Source: Mytilus californianus
Taxonomy: Eukaryota > Mollusca > Bivalvia > Mytilida > Mytilidae
Direction of reading: 5' to 3'
Assembly (NCBI RefSeq): GCF_021869535.1
Contig: NW_026262701.1
Location: forward strand, 43,031,278-43,095,277
Length of the DNA stretch: 64,000 nucleotides
The notes under the pieces are model-generated. The model had not been told where the DNA came from. It saw only the letters and a list, made by a program, of their open reading frames with translations, and ran no database searches. Position numbers and translations under genes: made by a program. Positions 1-12,387 of this stretch are shown here, piece by piece. The number at the start of each line of letters is the position of its first letter. The stretch's first letter is position 1.

Positions 1-1110
1 TATAACCAAACTTGGCTACAATCATCATTGAGGTATCTAGTTAAAAAAATGTGTTCGATGACCCCGCCTGCCAACCAACATGGCCGACATGGCTAAAAAT
101 AGAACATAGGGGTAAACTGCAGTTTTTGGCATTTATCTCTGAAACTAAAGCATTTAGAGCAAATTTGACATAGGGTAAAATAATGTTCATCAGGAACAGA
201 TCTATCTGCCCTAAAATTTACAGACAGATCAAACAACCTGTTTTTCGGGTTGCTGCCCCTGAATTGGTAATTTTAAGGAAATTTTGCAGTTTTTGGTTAT
301 TATCTTGAATATTTTTATAGATAGGGATAAACTTTAAACAGCAATAATGTTCAGCAAAGTATGATCTACAAAAAAATTCAACATGACCAAAATTATCAAT
401 TAACCCTTAAGGAGTTATTGCCCTTTATAGTAATTTTTAACAAGTTTTCGTAAATTTTTGTAATCTTACAAAAATCTTCTCCTCTGAAACTACTGGGCCG
501 AATATAACCAAATTTGGCCACAATCATCATTGGGGTATCCAGTTAAAAAAATGTGTCCCATGACTCCGCTTGCCAACCAACATGGCCGACATGGCTAAAA
601 ATAGAACATAGGGGTAAAATGCAGTTTTTGGCTTATATCTTTGAAACTAAAGCATTAAGAGCAAATCTGATCATGGGTATCTGTCCTGAAATTTTTAGAG
701 GAATTAGAAACCCCGTTGTTGGGTTGCTGCCCCTGAATTGGCCATTTTAAGGAAATTTTGCAGTTTTTGGTTATTATCTTGAATATTATTATAGATAGGG
801 ATAAACTTTAAACAGCAATAATGTTCAGCAAAGTAAGATCTACAAATAAGTCAAACATGACCAAAATTGTCAATTGACCCCTTAAGGAGTTATTGCCCTT
901 TATAGTAATTTTTAACAAGTTTTCGTAAATTTTTGTAATCTTACAAAAATCCTCTCCTCTGAAAGTACTGGGCCAAACTAAACCAAACTTAGCCACAATC
1001 ATTATTAGGGTATGCAGTTTTTGGCTTATAGCTCTGAAACTCAAGCAAACGTATAATGGTTGCATTATTTCATGCATCAACTGTAAACAAAAATTTCCGG
1101 TAAGCGACAC

Positions 1111-1126
1111 AGGCTCCTTGGAGCCT
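1111..1126 (+). other. Terminal hairpin of the tandem repeat, copy 1
   Basis: The phrase 'gcgacac' is followed by a perfect 7-bp hairpin, AGGCTCC-TT-GGAGCCT, and then 'ctagtt'. The same block recurs at 2451-2466. It sits at the internal end of a truncated unit. Function unknown; it could be an element terminus or an RNA 3'-end structure. Confidence 0.6.
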
Positions 1127-2450
1127 CTAGTTGGTTATTATCTTCAATATTATTATAGATAGAGATAAACTGTAAACAGCAATAATGTTCCGCAAAGACA
1201 TATCTACAAATATGACTGCATGACCAAAATGGTCAATTGACCCCTTAAGGAGTTATTGCCCCCTTATAGTCAATTTTTTGTAAATTTTTGCAATCTTTTA
1301 CAAAAATCTTCTCCTCTGACACTACTGAGACAAATTAAACCAAACCTGGCCACAATCATCATAAGGGTATCTAGTTTAAAACATGTGTCCGATAATCCCG
1401 CTTATTAACCAACATGGCCGACATGGCTTAAAATAGAACATAGGGGTTAAATACAGATTTTGGCTTATATCTCTCAAAACTAAAGCATTTAGAGCAAATC
1501 TGACATGATAAAAATGTTCTTTGGGATAAAAACTATTTGCCCTAAAATTTTCAGACGAATCAGACAACCCGTAGTTGGGTTGCTGCCCTTAATTGGTAAT
1601 TTTAAGGAAATTTTGCAGTTTTTGGTTATTATTTTGAATATTATTATAGATAGAGATAAACTGTAAACAGCAATAATGTTTAGCATAGTAAGATCTACAA
1701 ATAAGTCAACATTACGAAAATGGTCAATTGACCCCTTAAGGAATTATTGCCCTTTATAGTCAATTTTTAACAATTTTTTGAAATTTTTTGTAATCTTTTA
1801 CAAAAATCTTCTACTCTGAAACTACTGAGACAAATTTAACCAAACCTGGCCACAATTATCATTAGGGTATCTAGTTGAAAAAAAATGTGTCCGATGATCC
1901 CGCCTACCAACCAACATGGCCGACATGGCTAAAAATAAAAAATAGGGTTAGAATGTAAGTTTTCTCTATTATTTTTTGAACCGTTATAAATAGAGAAAAA
2001 CTGAAAGGAGCAAAAATGTTCAGAATAATGAGCTCTACCAATTGTCCATATACATCAAAACTGTTAGACAAATTCTTATAGGAGTTATTTCCCATAAATG
2101 ACAAATTTTACCATTTTTTTTATTTTTGCCTATTATCATGAAAATATGATATTTAGAGAGAAACATTTATTTCCCTTTATGCCTTATAATAGATAAATAG
2201 ACACTTTAAATCTCAAAAATGATCATCAAGGCAAGATCTATTAAAAAGTCAAATTTTGCCGATATATTTAGTAGACTGTCACTCTTCATAGGAGTGGTTG
2301 CCCTTAAATTAGGATTTTTTTACCCTTTATTGTGTTTTGACCAAAAACAAGATCAATAAAATAGAGATTTTTGTCATAAAGTCTATTCTCGTCTACAATG
2401 TTGGAGAGTGTCCTTTGTATGATATGCATATAGACCAAGGTGAGCGACAC

Positions 2451-2466
2451 AGGCTCTTTAGAGCCT
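2451..2466 (+). other. Terminal hairpin of the tandem repeat, copy 2
   Basis: Same 'gcgacac' flank as at 1104-1110. The stem is AGGCTCT-TT-AGAGCCT, 7 bp with a TT loop. The closing pair is T-A here and C-G in copy 1, so pairing is kept while sequence changes. It lies about 60 bp before the point where homology with units B and C begins, so it probably marks the end of the repeat element. Confidence 0.6.
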
Positions 2467-3286
2467 TTAGTTTTTATATTACAATATTCCACCCTATCGA
2501 CAGAAATTTGTTGGTTTTATAATTTTCAACCAGTACACATGATTCAAAATAACGTTGTCGTCAAATACTTAATACTTTGACTGAATGATAACTATTAGAA
2601 ATCAAGTGTATTTACCTAAATCTATTCGGTTAATATCAGGTCTATAATGGTATACTTGTTGTTCATTTTTGTGATGAATATCGTTACCTTAAGCTGGTCG
2701 CTGACTTGATATTAACTTCAAAATCAACAGATACGTGTATACGCAATGTTGCCCATTTCTGAAAAAAAGATGCGTGTAAATTTTCCAAAAATACACATTT
2801 TCATACTTTAATAAATGATCCTTCTAGATTTGTTCAAATTAAAATGGCCGTAACCATGTGTTAACAACTAAAACAATAGGTGAAATATTTGGTATTAGAA
2901 AAGATCAGGTTATCGAGTTACTGTCAAAGCATTTATGATACAAGTAATCCTGTGTTAAGGTGTTAACACATAAGTCCCCAAATATCATCATGTTTATATT
3001 GCGAGTCATGATCGATATTTGATCTACAATTGAGAGGCAAAATAGAAATAATCGTATAACAGAACTTTAATTAAAAAATATGTTGCATAATTGATGAAGG
3101 AATGAATAATTGTGCATTCAACATTTGCTACTGTAAACCGTTTATTAAATGGGAAATTTATTATAAAAGATAAATTATGTCGGAGACCAAAAGTAGAATA
3201 AAATAAATGCATTTACATTCGTTGTCTTATTATGTAAACTACCTTTATCTATCATCTTTTCAGTATTCGTTATATTATATTTTCAG

Positions 3287-3531
3287 AGGCAAAACCTGTT
3301 GCAGTGCAATACGACTGCAAGTTTATAGAAACCTCAACAGTGCTTAATATTAACATCGACGAACTTTTGGTTGGAATATTGAAACAGATTAGATTAAAAC
3401 ACAAGAAAGATGAAAAGGAACGAACACACGGGACTGACATTGGTTGTATGATAAAAAGTAAAACATTGCTCACTAAACTTTTTGGGAAGGACACGTTTTC
3501 AAAATCATGTGAAAACCTGTACGTTTTATAA
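3287..3531 (+). CDS. Last coding exon of an RGK-family small GTPase (Rad/Gem/Rem-like), 5' exons outside window
   Basis: A pyrimidine-rich acceptor ending in TTTCAG (to 3286) precedes an exon opening in phase 'AG GCA AAA' and running to TAA at 3529-3531. Its 80 codons contain the 'DCKFIETS' block, which is the RGK version of the G5 region, followed by 'LVGILKQIRLKHKKDEKE'. It ends with 'FSKSCENLYVL', very close to the conserved C-terminal peptide of RGK proteins ('SKSC..L.VL'). RGK proteins are membrane-associated GTPases best known for inhibiting voltage-gated calcium channels. The basic linker before the C-terminus is shorter than in vertebrate relatives. A matching upstream exon exists in unit B (27021-27204), where the split codon GA-A/G plus AG joins in phase. 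Here that exon would lie left of the window, so whether gene A is functional cannot be judged. There is no lesion in this exon. Confidence 0.78.
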
Positions 3532-4939
3532 GTTTTTATGTAAATGCTTTATTTTGAAAGTCACTTTGTACATGTATATAGTTCAAAATTAAACAGCTCG
3601 TATTTTTTGTTTAAAATTTGCTGTTCAATTTGTAAAATAGATAAATCTCGTGATAGAGAAAAACAGGTTTAAGAGTACATTTTAGTACTTGACAAAATTA
3701 ATAGTTAATGAAACATAAAACACTATGTGTGTTCGTTAAAATATCATGGAGTTTTTTTGTTGAGATACAATCATTGGTAAATTTTGCAGGATTTTCTAAA
3801 AAGTAAGTAATGTAGCTGAAAAGTATGCTAATACCAATTCGATTTATAAAATCCGTATCATGTACACATAGATTCCACCCCATGTTATTTGGCAGTAAAT
3901 TTTTTTTTCGAATAGGGGAGAAGATACCAAGGGACACCCAAATACAACAAGATGAAGAAAATAAGAAAACATCATTTAACTTAAATTGGATTTAAGTTCC
4001 GGTTCACATCCCTTCATATCGACTTTTGACCAAAATATCAATCAAAAACACTTCTCGGGATGCGGAATTGTTCCGATTCGCGTTGTTAAATGTGACTTTA
4101 AATTTGATTACCATGCATACAAATGTTAACCTTAGTTAAAGTAATTTGTTTAAAAAGTTCGCACAATCATAAGATGAAGGCAATGTGTTTATTATCTTCT
4201 CAAGACATCGGACATAAAAATGAAGGCTCCGCCGTCGTCATAGTATTCTTGGTTACACCGTATCATACAAGAACCACGAGTCGATATCCAATTAAAATAT
4301 GGAAATTTTAGTATCCAAAGTATTCACTGTACTTTAAAAATTAATATCAACTTATAATATTTTTCTTTCATCTAAAACTGTTAAAAGATGATAAGTCTTC
4401 ATGTCAGATGCTTTGTTTTCTAATAAAGATTAACTAAGGAACATGGAGTTAAATATATCAATAAAAAATAAACTTTTTGATGTTTGTTCTGTTTACTGTC
4501 TTATTGTCTTCTGCAACCTCAATAGGTTTTCATCAATTTATATACATCCAATGTTTTAGGTTTCATTGAATATGTATCATTTCATTGTTGTTTAAAATGC
4601 CATGATATTTTGCAATAAAATTGTGACAATCTGCCAATCAAGTGCGACGATTCATTGCTTCAAACAATTGTACATGTATATCGTATAGAGGTAAACTATT
4701 TCAACTATTCATTCATTTAATCATTCATTCATTCACATCACTTATTTTTGTAGATTTAATATTGACGTTTTTTTTTTTGAAAGATCATTTGAAAGTATTT
4801 TTGTGATGACAGATAATGTGCTTAACAGTGCCTGTGTACATATTTTAATTTAAGAGAAATTTATTGTACAATAAAAAAAACCAACATAGTATGATTTTGC
4901 TCTGATAGACAAAAGATAAACCAGATTTTAGTTCGTCCT

Positions 4940-5065
4940 GGTTTCTCATCGCATCCCAGTAAGCAGATCTTTGTGTGCCAAACAATCCAGTAAGCAGATC
5001 ATCATGTGACATACATTTCAGTAAGCAGATCTTCATGTTACATTCAATTCAGTAAACAGGAGCAA
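4940..5065 (+). repeat. Short minisatellite, ~32-bp unit, about 4 copies
   Basis: Imperfect repeats of the type 'cagtaagcagatctt(c/t)(a/g)tgtg' separated by 'acatacattt'. The orthologous locus in unit B (31100-31330) has more copies, so the array changed size after duplication. Confidence 0.65.
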
Positions 5066-6167
5066 ACAAAGATCTTATTTTAATGCAAAATAGAAATTCT
5101 ATCGGGACAAAAATAAAACCCGAACCCAGGAAAATACCAGACCAAGACAACCTTCTTAAACAAGTGAATAAATATTATTTATCCAACAGCTTTTGCGAAA
5201 TGTGCGACTAGATTACTATTGATATAATAACAGTTGATTCATCGCGGCAATACTGGAATACCATTAATGACCGCTTTTTTTCATCGATCTTTTTAGATAG
5301 TTGGTTATCATTAGCCACAAACAGAGCGTGAAAAATAACCAAATTTACGGTACAAAGACTTGTTGCACAAATGAGAACAGCAATCACCACTGAAGAAGAA
5401 ACAAATAGTGCCACTAGAATTCTTATACAACCAAAGTTTTCTAGCAAGTGCTCAAAAAGTATGCATATTCAAGTAGTTAGATTACTGCACCTTTCGTATA
5501 TCCAACTGTATATCAAAAAGATAGCTGTTATTATGGTAAATCTAAAAAGAAAGTAAATATGTGTGGGCGACCTAATAATAATATAACTCTATCTCAACGG
5601 ACATATATGAGAATTTATGTTTGAAGTCAATAACTGATTTCATTATTTCTTAGCCACAAAACACTTAATAAATGAACACGATAGATCAGACATCATGATC
5701 TCCAATACTCTATACTTATCGATCCATCGTATAGTAATAACGTTTCTTTATTATTGATTATATTGAAATTATCATACATTCATAGTACTTGACAACACCA
5801 TATGATACATGTAATCTTCCGAAGAGATGAATTTTATTACGGTTCTGTGATAGCATGGTGATAACTATTAAATAGCTGAAGTATAAGGAAGGTATGGTAA
5901 ACACGTCAGTTTAACAAACAACTTAGTATATTTTGTATATCGATACACGGCTAGACGACATGTAATAGGCATTACGGCTTCCACCAAACAAAATAAAATT
6001 GACCACGATATAGCGATATAATGTGCTGAAAATATATTTCAATACCAAAAATCAAGCAATCAACGACATCTACAATGGATAGCCTAAGCGTTTAAAGCTT
6101 TGATACGCCTCGTATATGACTTTTGACATTTAATATGAATGACAAAAACTTAAAGACAAAGTGTTCT

Positions 6168-6660
6168 ATATAACCAAGGGTTCCAATTGGTAAAGTTGAA
6201 TTCACCCCTTTGAAAGTTTTAGGGGCGTCATCACGATTTTGATTGGCCGTTTATGGAATATCTGTGTAACAGATGACAACGAATATGTTCTAATTGTCGT
6301 GACAACTATTCTGTACACTCTATTTACAAATTGTGATATCACCGAATGATCTTATCAACAAATTTGTACTTGCATGAGCCTCACGACGAATGCTTTATGT
6401 GGAGTATGAACTGTTAACTAATTTCGGAGAATCTGAGTTCACCCCTGTTTTTGGTGGGGTTCATACTGATCAACCTTTAGTTTTCTGTGCTGTATTTTGT
6501 GGTATTTTCCGCCTATTTCCTAATAACTCAATTATATTTCAGTAATAATAGTTATGTTTTTCAACATCGTATTTTATTGGTTTGTTTTTGCCTTTAATGA
6601 TTCGAGCGTCACTGATGATTCTTTGTAGACGAAATCTCGTCCGGCATACACATTTAAAGG
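6168..6660 (+). mobile_element. Penelope-like element 3' fragment, degraded
   Basis: Starts with a decayed copy of the PLE C-terminal coding region ('aaccaagggttccaattggtaaa', reading NQGFQLVK, then a 'GRHHDF'-like stretch). It continues with the family tail ('gagttcacccctgtttttggtggggtt' region at 6430-6465) and a hammerhead-like motif at 6607-6646. The same fragment lies at about 32080-32500 in unit B, so it predates the A/B duplication. Strongly 5'-truncated, as is usual for these elements. Confidence 0.7.
6607..6646 (+). ncRNA. Hammerhead ribozyme motif, class alpha, decayed
   Basis: CGTCA (stem I), intact CTGATGA, a loop region, GAC, intact GAAA, a TCTCGTC segment ending in a GTC cleavage triplet, then CGGCA. 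Core boxes are present. The first base pair of stem II is T opposite C instead of G-C, and stems I and III are weakened. Probably inactive. The orthologous copy in B at about 32467-32500 is worse. Confidence 0.55.
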
Positions 6661-7369
6661 CCTAGTATCTTTGATGAGCTTATCAGTAAGAAAAAAAAAT
6701 ACAAGCACTTATTCAACCTTTTCCTTTGAAAGACAAATAAGAAGTCAAGTTGTAGAACCGCTGCTAGATGTAATTGACATGAACAATCCAAAGGTAGATT
6801 TTAATTGACAATTATTCTTTAAATCGGTTTCATACCGTAAACAACGTAAGAAAAAAAAAATTGACATTTTCACTATTAAACCCAAGATAGTGGAAAAAAG
6901 CAAGACAAATGATCGTAAATCAGTGAAATATATTAATTAAAATCACAAATAGAACATACGTGATGTTTGTTGTTGCCGTTCTTAATACTGAAGACCGATA
7001 GCAGTGTCTAAATAATCCGAGAATACTGACAGCCTTGCAGATTCTACATCTGTTTTTTTTTTTTTTGCAACGCTATCTTAATGTTCTAGTTGGTGATTAT
7101 ATTCCAACACTCAAGACCAAAATGCTAATTACAATAATACATAGGTGTGTCCCAATATTTTTGTCCATGAGTTCTTGTGGCAGTGTGATATGCAAGACCT
7201 TACAGTCTTATATTATTATCTTATTTTATTCTTTCGGTACGTTTTGTAGAATTCTGCCAGAACGGCAAATATGTCACGTATATTCAACAGAAAAAAAATT
7301 ACAACAAATATGTTTGGTAGGTTCGGTTCTGTCAATTGGAACAAACGAGATGACGATTGGAAAATTATT

Positions 7370-7645
7370 TCAACTACAAAACGATTGCTTCATAGATAAG
7401 GAAAACAGTTCGCCTTGTATCATGTCAGACAATGGATTCCCCCAAAAAATTGGTACAACATTGTACAAGGTGTCGTAAATGCGACGAGAGTATGGCACCC
7501 ACTTTACATTAGGCGTCGGATTCAACTTTACCATTCCGACAGGACAGTTCTGCATATTTATACATCCCAAACAGTCTTCTCGACATTGATGTAACTGTAG
7601 CAAGGGTGAAGATAATTTACTTTTATGCTCAAGTCTTCGTTTCCA
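7370..7645 (-). other. Possible cysteine-rich exon of unknown function (weak)
   Basis: On the minus strand a good acceptor (pyrimidine-rich tract ending TTGCTTAG, near 7658-7650) is followed by an open stretch including 'CREDCLGCINMQNCPVGM'. The homologous stretch in unit C (about 51880-52060) keeps 'INMQ.CPVGM.KL.P.P.VK' but lacks the acceptor and is interrupted. Replacement and silent differences between the copies are about equal, so there is little sign of selection. I do not recognise a family. It may be chance or an old exon fragment. Confidence 0.15.
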
Positions 7646-8804
7646 AGCAAATGTGCCTAAGCAAATAAATGAATATAAAAAGCAACGCAATTTGAATTGG
7701 CTTTACCTGAATAGTTCAACCAACTTCAGGACTATTTTACTTGAATATAGAGCTTTACAATAGTAATCAGTATTATCATTAATATTAAATAGTACAATTC
7801 TACAATTCTACACATACACAGTTATGATAAAAAGATTTAAGGTTATGCATGGAGTTAACATCAACAAAAATATTCATTTTTGATCCAAATTATACAGTAA
7901 AACGAGGAAACTAAGTTTTTATGATCAACACAAGAACCCAAAATATAAACGGCCAAAGATCTTCATTGTTCCTTCAATAATTACTTACGATGATTAAGAG
8001 CTGTGATGTCTAAACCCAGAACAAAGAACAAATATTTAACAACAACGGTATTTGAGTTATTCTGCACTTAAAATATGTATAAAATCTGAGATCAAATTTA
8101 AATTATCTATAAGTGAATACTGAATGAGAAGAAAAAAAATCATATGCTTTATCCATGTACATTTTTTGACTAAAAATGTTATTTGACGTTTGTTTAATAT
8201 TTACATGATGATATTCTGCTTATAACTCCTTACATCGATATTACACCATTCGTATTGTTCTCCGAACGAACTTATTTTTACAATAACTCATCTTGCCTCT
8301 GCCGCCGACCTTATTTGGTTGCAGATTTCCTACCCTTACAAAACACCCTTTTTCAGGTCAGATCCATGTCTCCGATTAATGAAAAATCGATGATTCAAAC
8401 ACTTTCTATTTTACGAGACAGTGTAACCTGGCCTTCAATTTCTTGTAAAATTGTTTGATTTACTCTTATACATGGTATTTGCTCTGAATGAAAAGTATGA
8501 TTAGAATAATTTACTGTAAAATTAAAAAGGCAAAATCCCGAGACCTAAATTAACGTTTCTATTTGAATGACATGGAAAAAGAGTTAATTTGCAAAATCGC
8601 TGTAAGATGTAATTGACTTAAGCATTCCAAAGGAAAATTTTAATTGACAAGTCATATTAAATCAGTACACGTACCATATTGACCGAAAGAAAAATGTTGA
8701 TTTCTTTACTATGAAACTTAGGAAAGCGAAAAAAGCAAGAAAATACCTATTAAATCTATAAGATAAAAATCAAAGTTAGAAAATATAATATGGTAGCTAC
8801 GCTC

Positions 8805-8965
8805 GACTTCAATCCTTATTGACGTGGATTTTCAGTTATCCAATAGAAGTCGGCTGTTTTTTCCGGGCACTCCATCTTCCTCTACCAATAAAAACTGACC
8901 ACCATAAAATAACACAATAGTGCTGAAGGTGGCGTTAAACTCCAATGCATTAATGAATCAATCTA
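8805..8965 (+). mobile_element. 5'-deleted tRNA-type SINE (ortholog of 33225-33494)
   Basis: Body 'cgctcgacttcaatccttattgacgtgga...tttccgggcactcc...aatagtgctgaaggtggcgtt' ending in 'aatgaatcaatct'. It matches the unit B SINE from its middle onward and sits at the same place ('...ataccaaaagcatgccactagaataaagtcc' follows in both). The tRNA-like head and about 400 bp of left flank present in B (32880-33318) are deleted here. Confidence 0.8.
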
Positions 8966-10684
8966 TACTCTATACCAAAAGCATGCCACTAGAATAAAGT
9001 CCAAATTATGTAATAACGATAACAATACAAATTTAACTGCATCAAATAGTAACAAACGCTGTCAAGGAATACAATGTTTTCAACAATTACCCAAACCTGT
9101 ATCCCAACATTTTCGTCATGTTTGCGAATTGTACACTTTTATGTGAGTTCTCATATACCATATTACATTGAGGTCAGAGTCCATTTCTCAATCAGGCATT
9201 AACATGTTGAAGAAATGTGTACTTAAATGTTTTATCAACACAGAAAATTATCATAAAGAGTGTGCTATTACCGAATTATTTATCGCAACGACAGGTTAGT
9301 CGCACAATTTCTACCTCTGTTCAGATGACAGTTAATAAAGCCTTGCCTTCTACCCGGTTTTTTATCACTAAATAAATACTTGATCTTGCCGAACTATGAT
9401 TTTAGGGAATTATGCTGACTGAATTATCATATTCTTTCCAGTTTTCAACTGTGAAAAAAGGAGATACAAGACTAGGCCAAATAAACAACCCCCTTCCCTC
9501 TCAAAGAAATTGAAGACACATAAAGGTCAGCAGTAATAAACTGTATGTTAAATCATAAATCGACCCCATGCTTAACATGTTCTAATTCAATTATGCAGAG
9601 ATTTGCCATCCAGCCAAACGTTTTAATCTGTATACACGTACTGAATTCGGTGTTGATTTGAATCTTCGAGAAAGCCAGTTCATGAGAAAACCATCCAGCT
9701 GGTAGCCGGTATTGGCAGTACTATCAATGGTACATTTTATAATAAATTATTGAAATGTACTCAAACTTAGATCATTTTGGTCTTGACGCTGATACATTTT
9801 ATGTTTCATTTTTATTTCCAATTTCATACCGGATATAGGATTCTCTCGAACACGTGTTAGGGGCATTTAAACAGGTATCAAATATTTTCCACATATTTTC
9901 AGTATTGATTAAAGATCAGCTGCGTATAATTATTGAAGCCATTTGTTAAGCAGAGTCAATATTTTAACAGTCCTTATGATTCTTTTTTCGTCTAAAACCA
10001 ATTATAAATGTCATATGGTAACGGTAGAAAGGTCATTGTCGAACGACAGACTATCAACTTCATCAACGGCAAATTTCAAACACAAACCTCTGAGTATACT
10101 GTAGATGATACTTTTACATAAACATTTGTGTGAGGTGCTTAAACATTTAACCCTAAATGAAACAGATGTTTTGTAGTGATTAACATAGAAAAATGTACAT
10201 TAGATAATTACACGCACAATGTATGAGTATAGATGTTAAAATATGCTGGATAAATTTTATGCTGTATAAATCAAGACGTGCACAGCTGATTTGTTTGCTG
10301 ATATTTCAGCTGGAATCGTGATAGCAGATAAATATGCTTATACAAACTCAACATTTTATATAGATTTTTGTTCATATGTTGATAAATTTCAATTTAACCG
10401 ATATATATTTTCCAGTTAGGATATTTTTATTTAGTATTAAAATGACGATCTGGGTCAACAATATGCACGAGTCTGAAGGTTTCTGGAAAAGCCATTAGGA
10501 TTTATCTCTGATTTTGAAATTACGTATGTTGATGATGATGAGGTCTGGTTAACGTCAAGCAGCAAACTATATGCATAATCAGGGCGAGAACATGTTAATA
10601 AAATATGAATATTTGCCCTACTTTGTACTAGACAGAGATTTTGAACGTGCTAGTTCACATCATAACCGTCTGTAGTTAGACATA

Positions 10685-10878
10685 TCACCTTGTCGAGACA
10701 CTTAATTTTGACTCTGACCCGACAATCTTTGCTACTTCTCCCAATGCCGCGTGCTCAGAAGAGAAGCTGCAAATATCAAATTTTAATAAAGTCTTTGGTT
10801 TGAACCAGTCGGGGTTCGAAGCTACAACCTTCCGCACTCGAGGCGAGTACGCTACCATGAGACCACCAAGGCGGTCTG
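10685..10878 (-). mobile_element. tRNA-derived SINE
   Basis: Read on the minus strand, the head has a tRNA-like A box ('tggtctcatggtagcg') and B box ('gcttcgaacccc') at about 10805-10870. A body follows that contains 'tgagcacgcggcattggg', which resembles a conserved central domain seen in bivalve SINEs (recollection). The 66-codon frame across it is just the SINE sequence. It lacks tRNA secondary structure beyond the promoter boxes, so it is not a tRNA gene. Confidence 0.75.
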
Positions 10879-11454
10879 CGTTCATTGAACCAACGCATCA
10901 AATATATCATATAAAATAATTTCAACATATATCATAATGTTTCATATTATTTTTATGAAGTAAAAAAAAAAGTCATTTGATATTCTAGTACACCTGGATC
11001 ACAGAAATGAATATATTGAATACATGAATGCCATTCTTTGTATACGAGGAGATACAGGAGGGTTAACATCAATAGCTCAGCAGCATAACGAAATAACAAA
11101 ATGTGTAGGAAATATTGTTTAGAGCCAATAGCTCAGCAGCATAACGATATTTCAGTTTGGCTATACCTGTGGTTCTTTACGGTTTTATCAGCTCTTTAAA
11201 GTTTGTATCACGTTTTATATTTTCAGATATTTTGGACTGATTTCTAATGAAAAATTAGTGCTGCCGCTGATGCCTATAAGTACCAGAGAGTATCATCAGC
11301 TCAGTAGTCAATATTCCAGTATTGACATTATTTATAACCAACCTTTCTTATTCAAATTATCCGTTTATAAATTTATAAATCATTAAGAAACCATGGTTTC
11401 AACTCCTTCAGGCAAAGTTGACTAAGATGGATATGGCTAATTTTTTTAGGTCCT

Positions 11455-11650
11455 ATTCGTTCATACAGCTCTTCAATGTTTCGGTTCTAATACATCCCTG
11501 GGATTCAAATATTCGGCTTTGAGCGTTCCTGATGTGGGTAAATCCAGAAAAGTGTTTGGGACGTATGGAATTTAAATAAATGTTGTTTTCATGTTTTGTC
11601 GAAATGCGCATCTGGTGCAGTTCAATTGACACCGTTAATGTTAGAAAGAA
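11455..11650 (+). mobile_element. Ribozyme-bearing short element, two hammerhead-like motifs in tandem
   Basis: 'ttcatacagctcttcaatgtttcggttc' leads into a class gamma hammerhead motif at 11523-11564. A 3' half of a class beta motif follows at 11598-11618 ('GTC GAAA TGCGCATC TGGTGC'). In the gamma motif the last core base is changed (CTGATGT) and the cleavage triplet reads TTG, so it should not cut. The arrangement looks like retrozyme or PLE-terminal sequence in which two ribozyme classes have been joined. Confidence 0.6.
11523..11564 (+). ncRNA. Hammerhead ribozyme motif, class gamma, inactive
   Basis: GCGTTC, then CTGATGT (mutant core), GGGTAAATCCA, GAAA, AGTGTTTG, GGACGT. Stem I still pairs (GCGTTC with GGACGT) with G-U pairs allowed. 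The cleavage triplet and the core A are lost. Confidence 0.55.
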
Positions 11651-12387
11651 CACCATATGGTCATCAACAACACATGAGTGCACTTTGTGGCCTTGTATAG
11701 CCTACTATATGGTATTGGTTTTGCAGAATTGTTGAAGGACGTACAGTGACCTATTATAACTGCTTACGTCCATGGACGTCATTTGGTCTCTGTTGGATAG
11801 AAAAATTATAAGTACATACATCTTAAATCATTGCCCTACTAATCTATATCTTATGTTATGCTTGTTTTCCCATAAGAATAAATTTGAGATTAAGAAACAC
11901 ATTGTCCCTTATATAGCAGGAACCAAAGAGCTGGTTCTATCCCCCGTGAAAGTCATCGATTTCAATTTACATAATGTAAAAATTAAGGTAGAATGTTAGA
12001 AAGCTTTATGGCAAACATTTTTCTGTTAAATAGCATATTATTGATTTGACATTATATGTTCGATGTAACAGAAAACAGGACGTGAAATATTAAACTTCAG
12101 TACAATGTGTGTATTGCTTTATTTTTATTTTTTTTTTGCTGTGGAAACAATTTAACAAGATATCGTGGAATCTGTTTCAAATCAATTAGAGTTGTGAAAT
12201 ATTCATATTGCTAAATGTACCTAATTAGGGCCGTGGTTTTATTTAAGTCGATATTTAAATTTTAAACAATTGATTTTTTGGGGGATAATTTATGAACTGA
12301 ATGAACATTATTCAAAGTTTAGTATAAAAGTATTTGACGGGTTTATTTTTGAAAATATTTTTGACTGTGAAAACGGCAAAGGTTTGA

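Larger units (their letters stand above)
1..2520. repeat. Tandem array of ~0.5 kb units
   Basis: A block starting with 'aaccaaa(c/t)(c/t)tggccacaatcatcat' recurs at about 4, 506, 981, 1338 and 1838, giving units of roughly 475-500 bp. The third is internally deleted (about 357 bp) and the last diverges gradually to about 2520. Each unit appears to hold three related ~165-bp modules. Each module begins near a 'tttttggnttat' or 'ttttgtaatctt' phrase and contains a 'gatcta...ttgctgccc/ttattgccc...aattttta' segment. Short open frames here are interrupted and not conserved between units, so I see no gene. The phrases resemble a dispersed bivalve repeat known to me; that identification is recollection, not a search. 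Confidence 0.85.

Noticed and set aside
7035..7478. 147-codon open frame on the plus strand
   Set aside because: Not conserved in unit C, low-complexity start, no domain; likely chance.
10800..10875. tRNA gene
   Set aside because: A and B boxes are present but the cloverleaf cannot be completed and a SINE body follows; called as a SINE.
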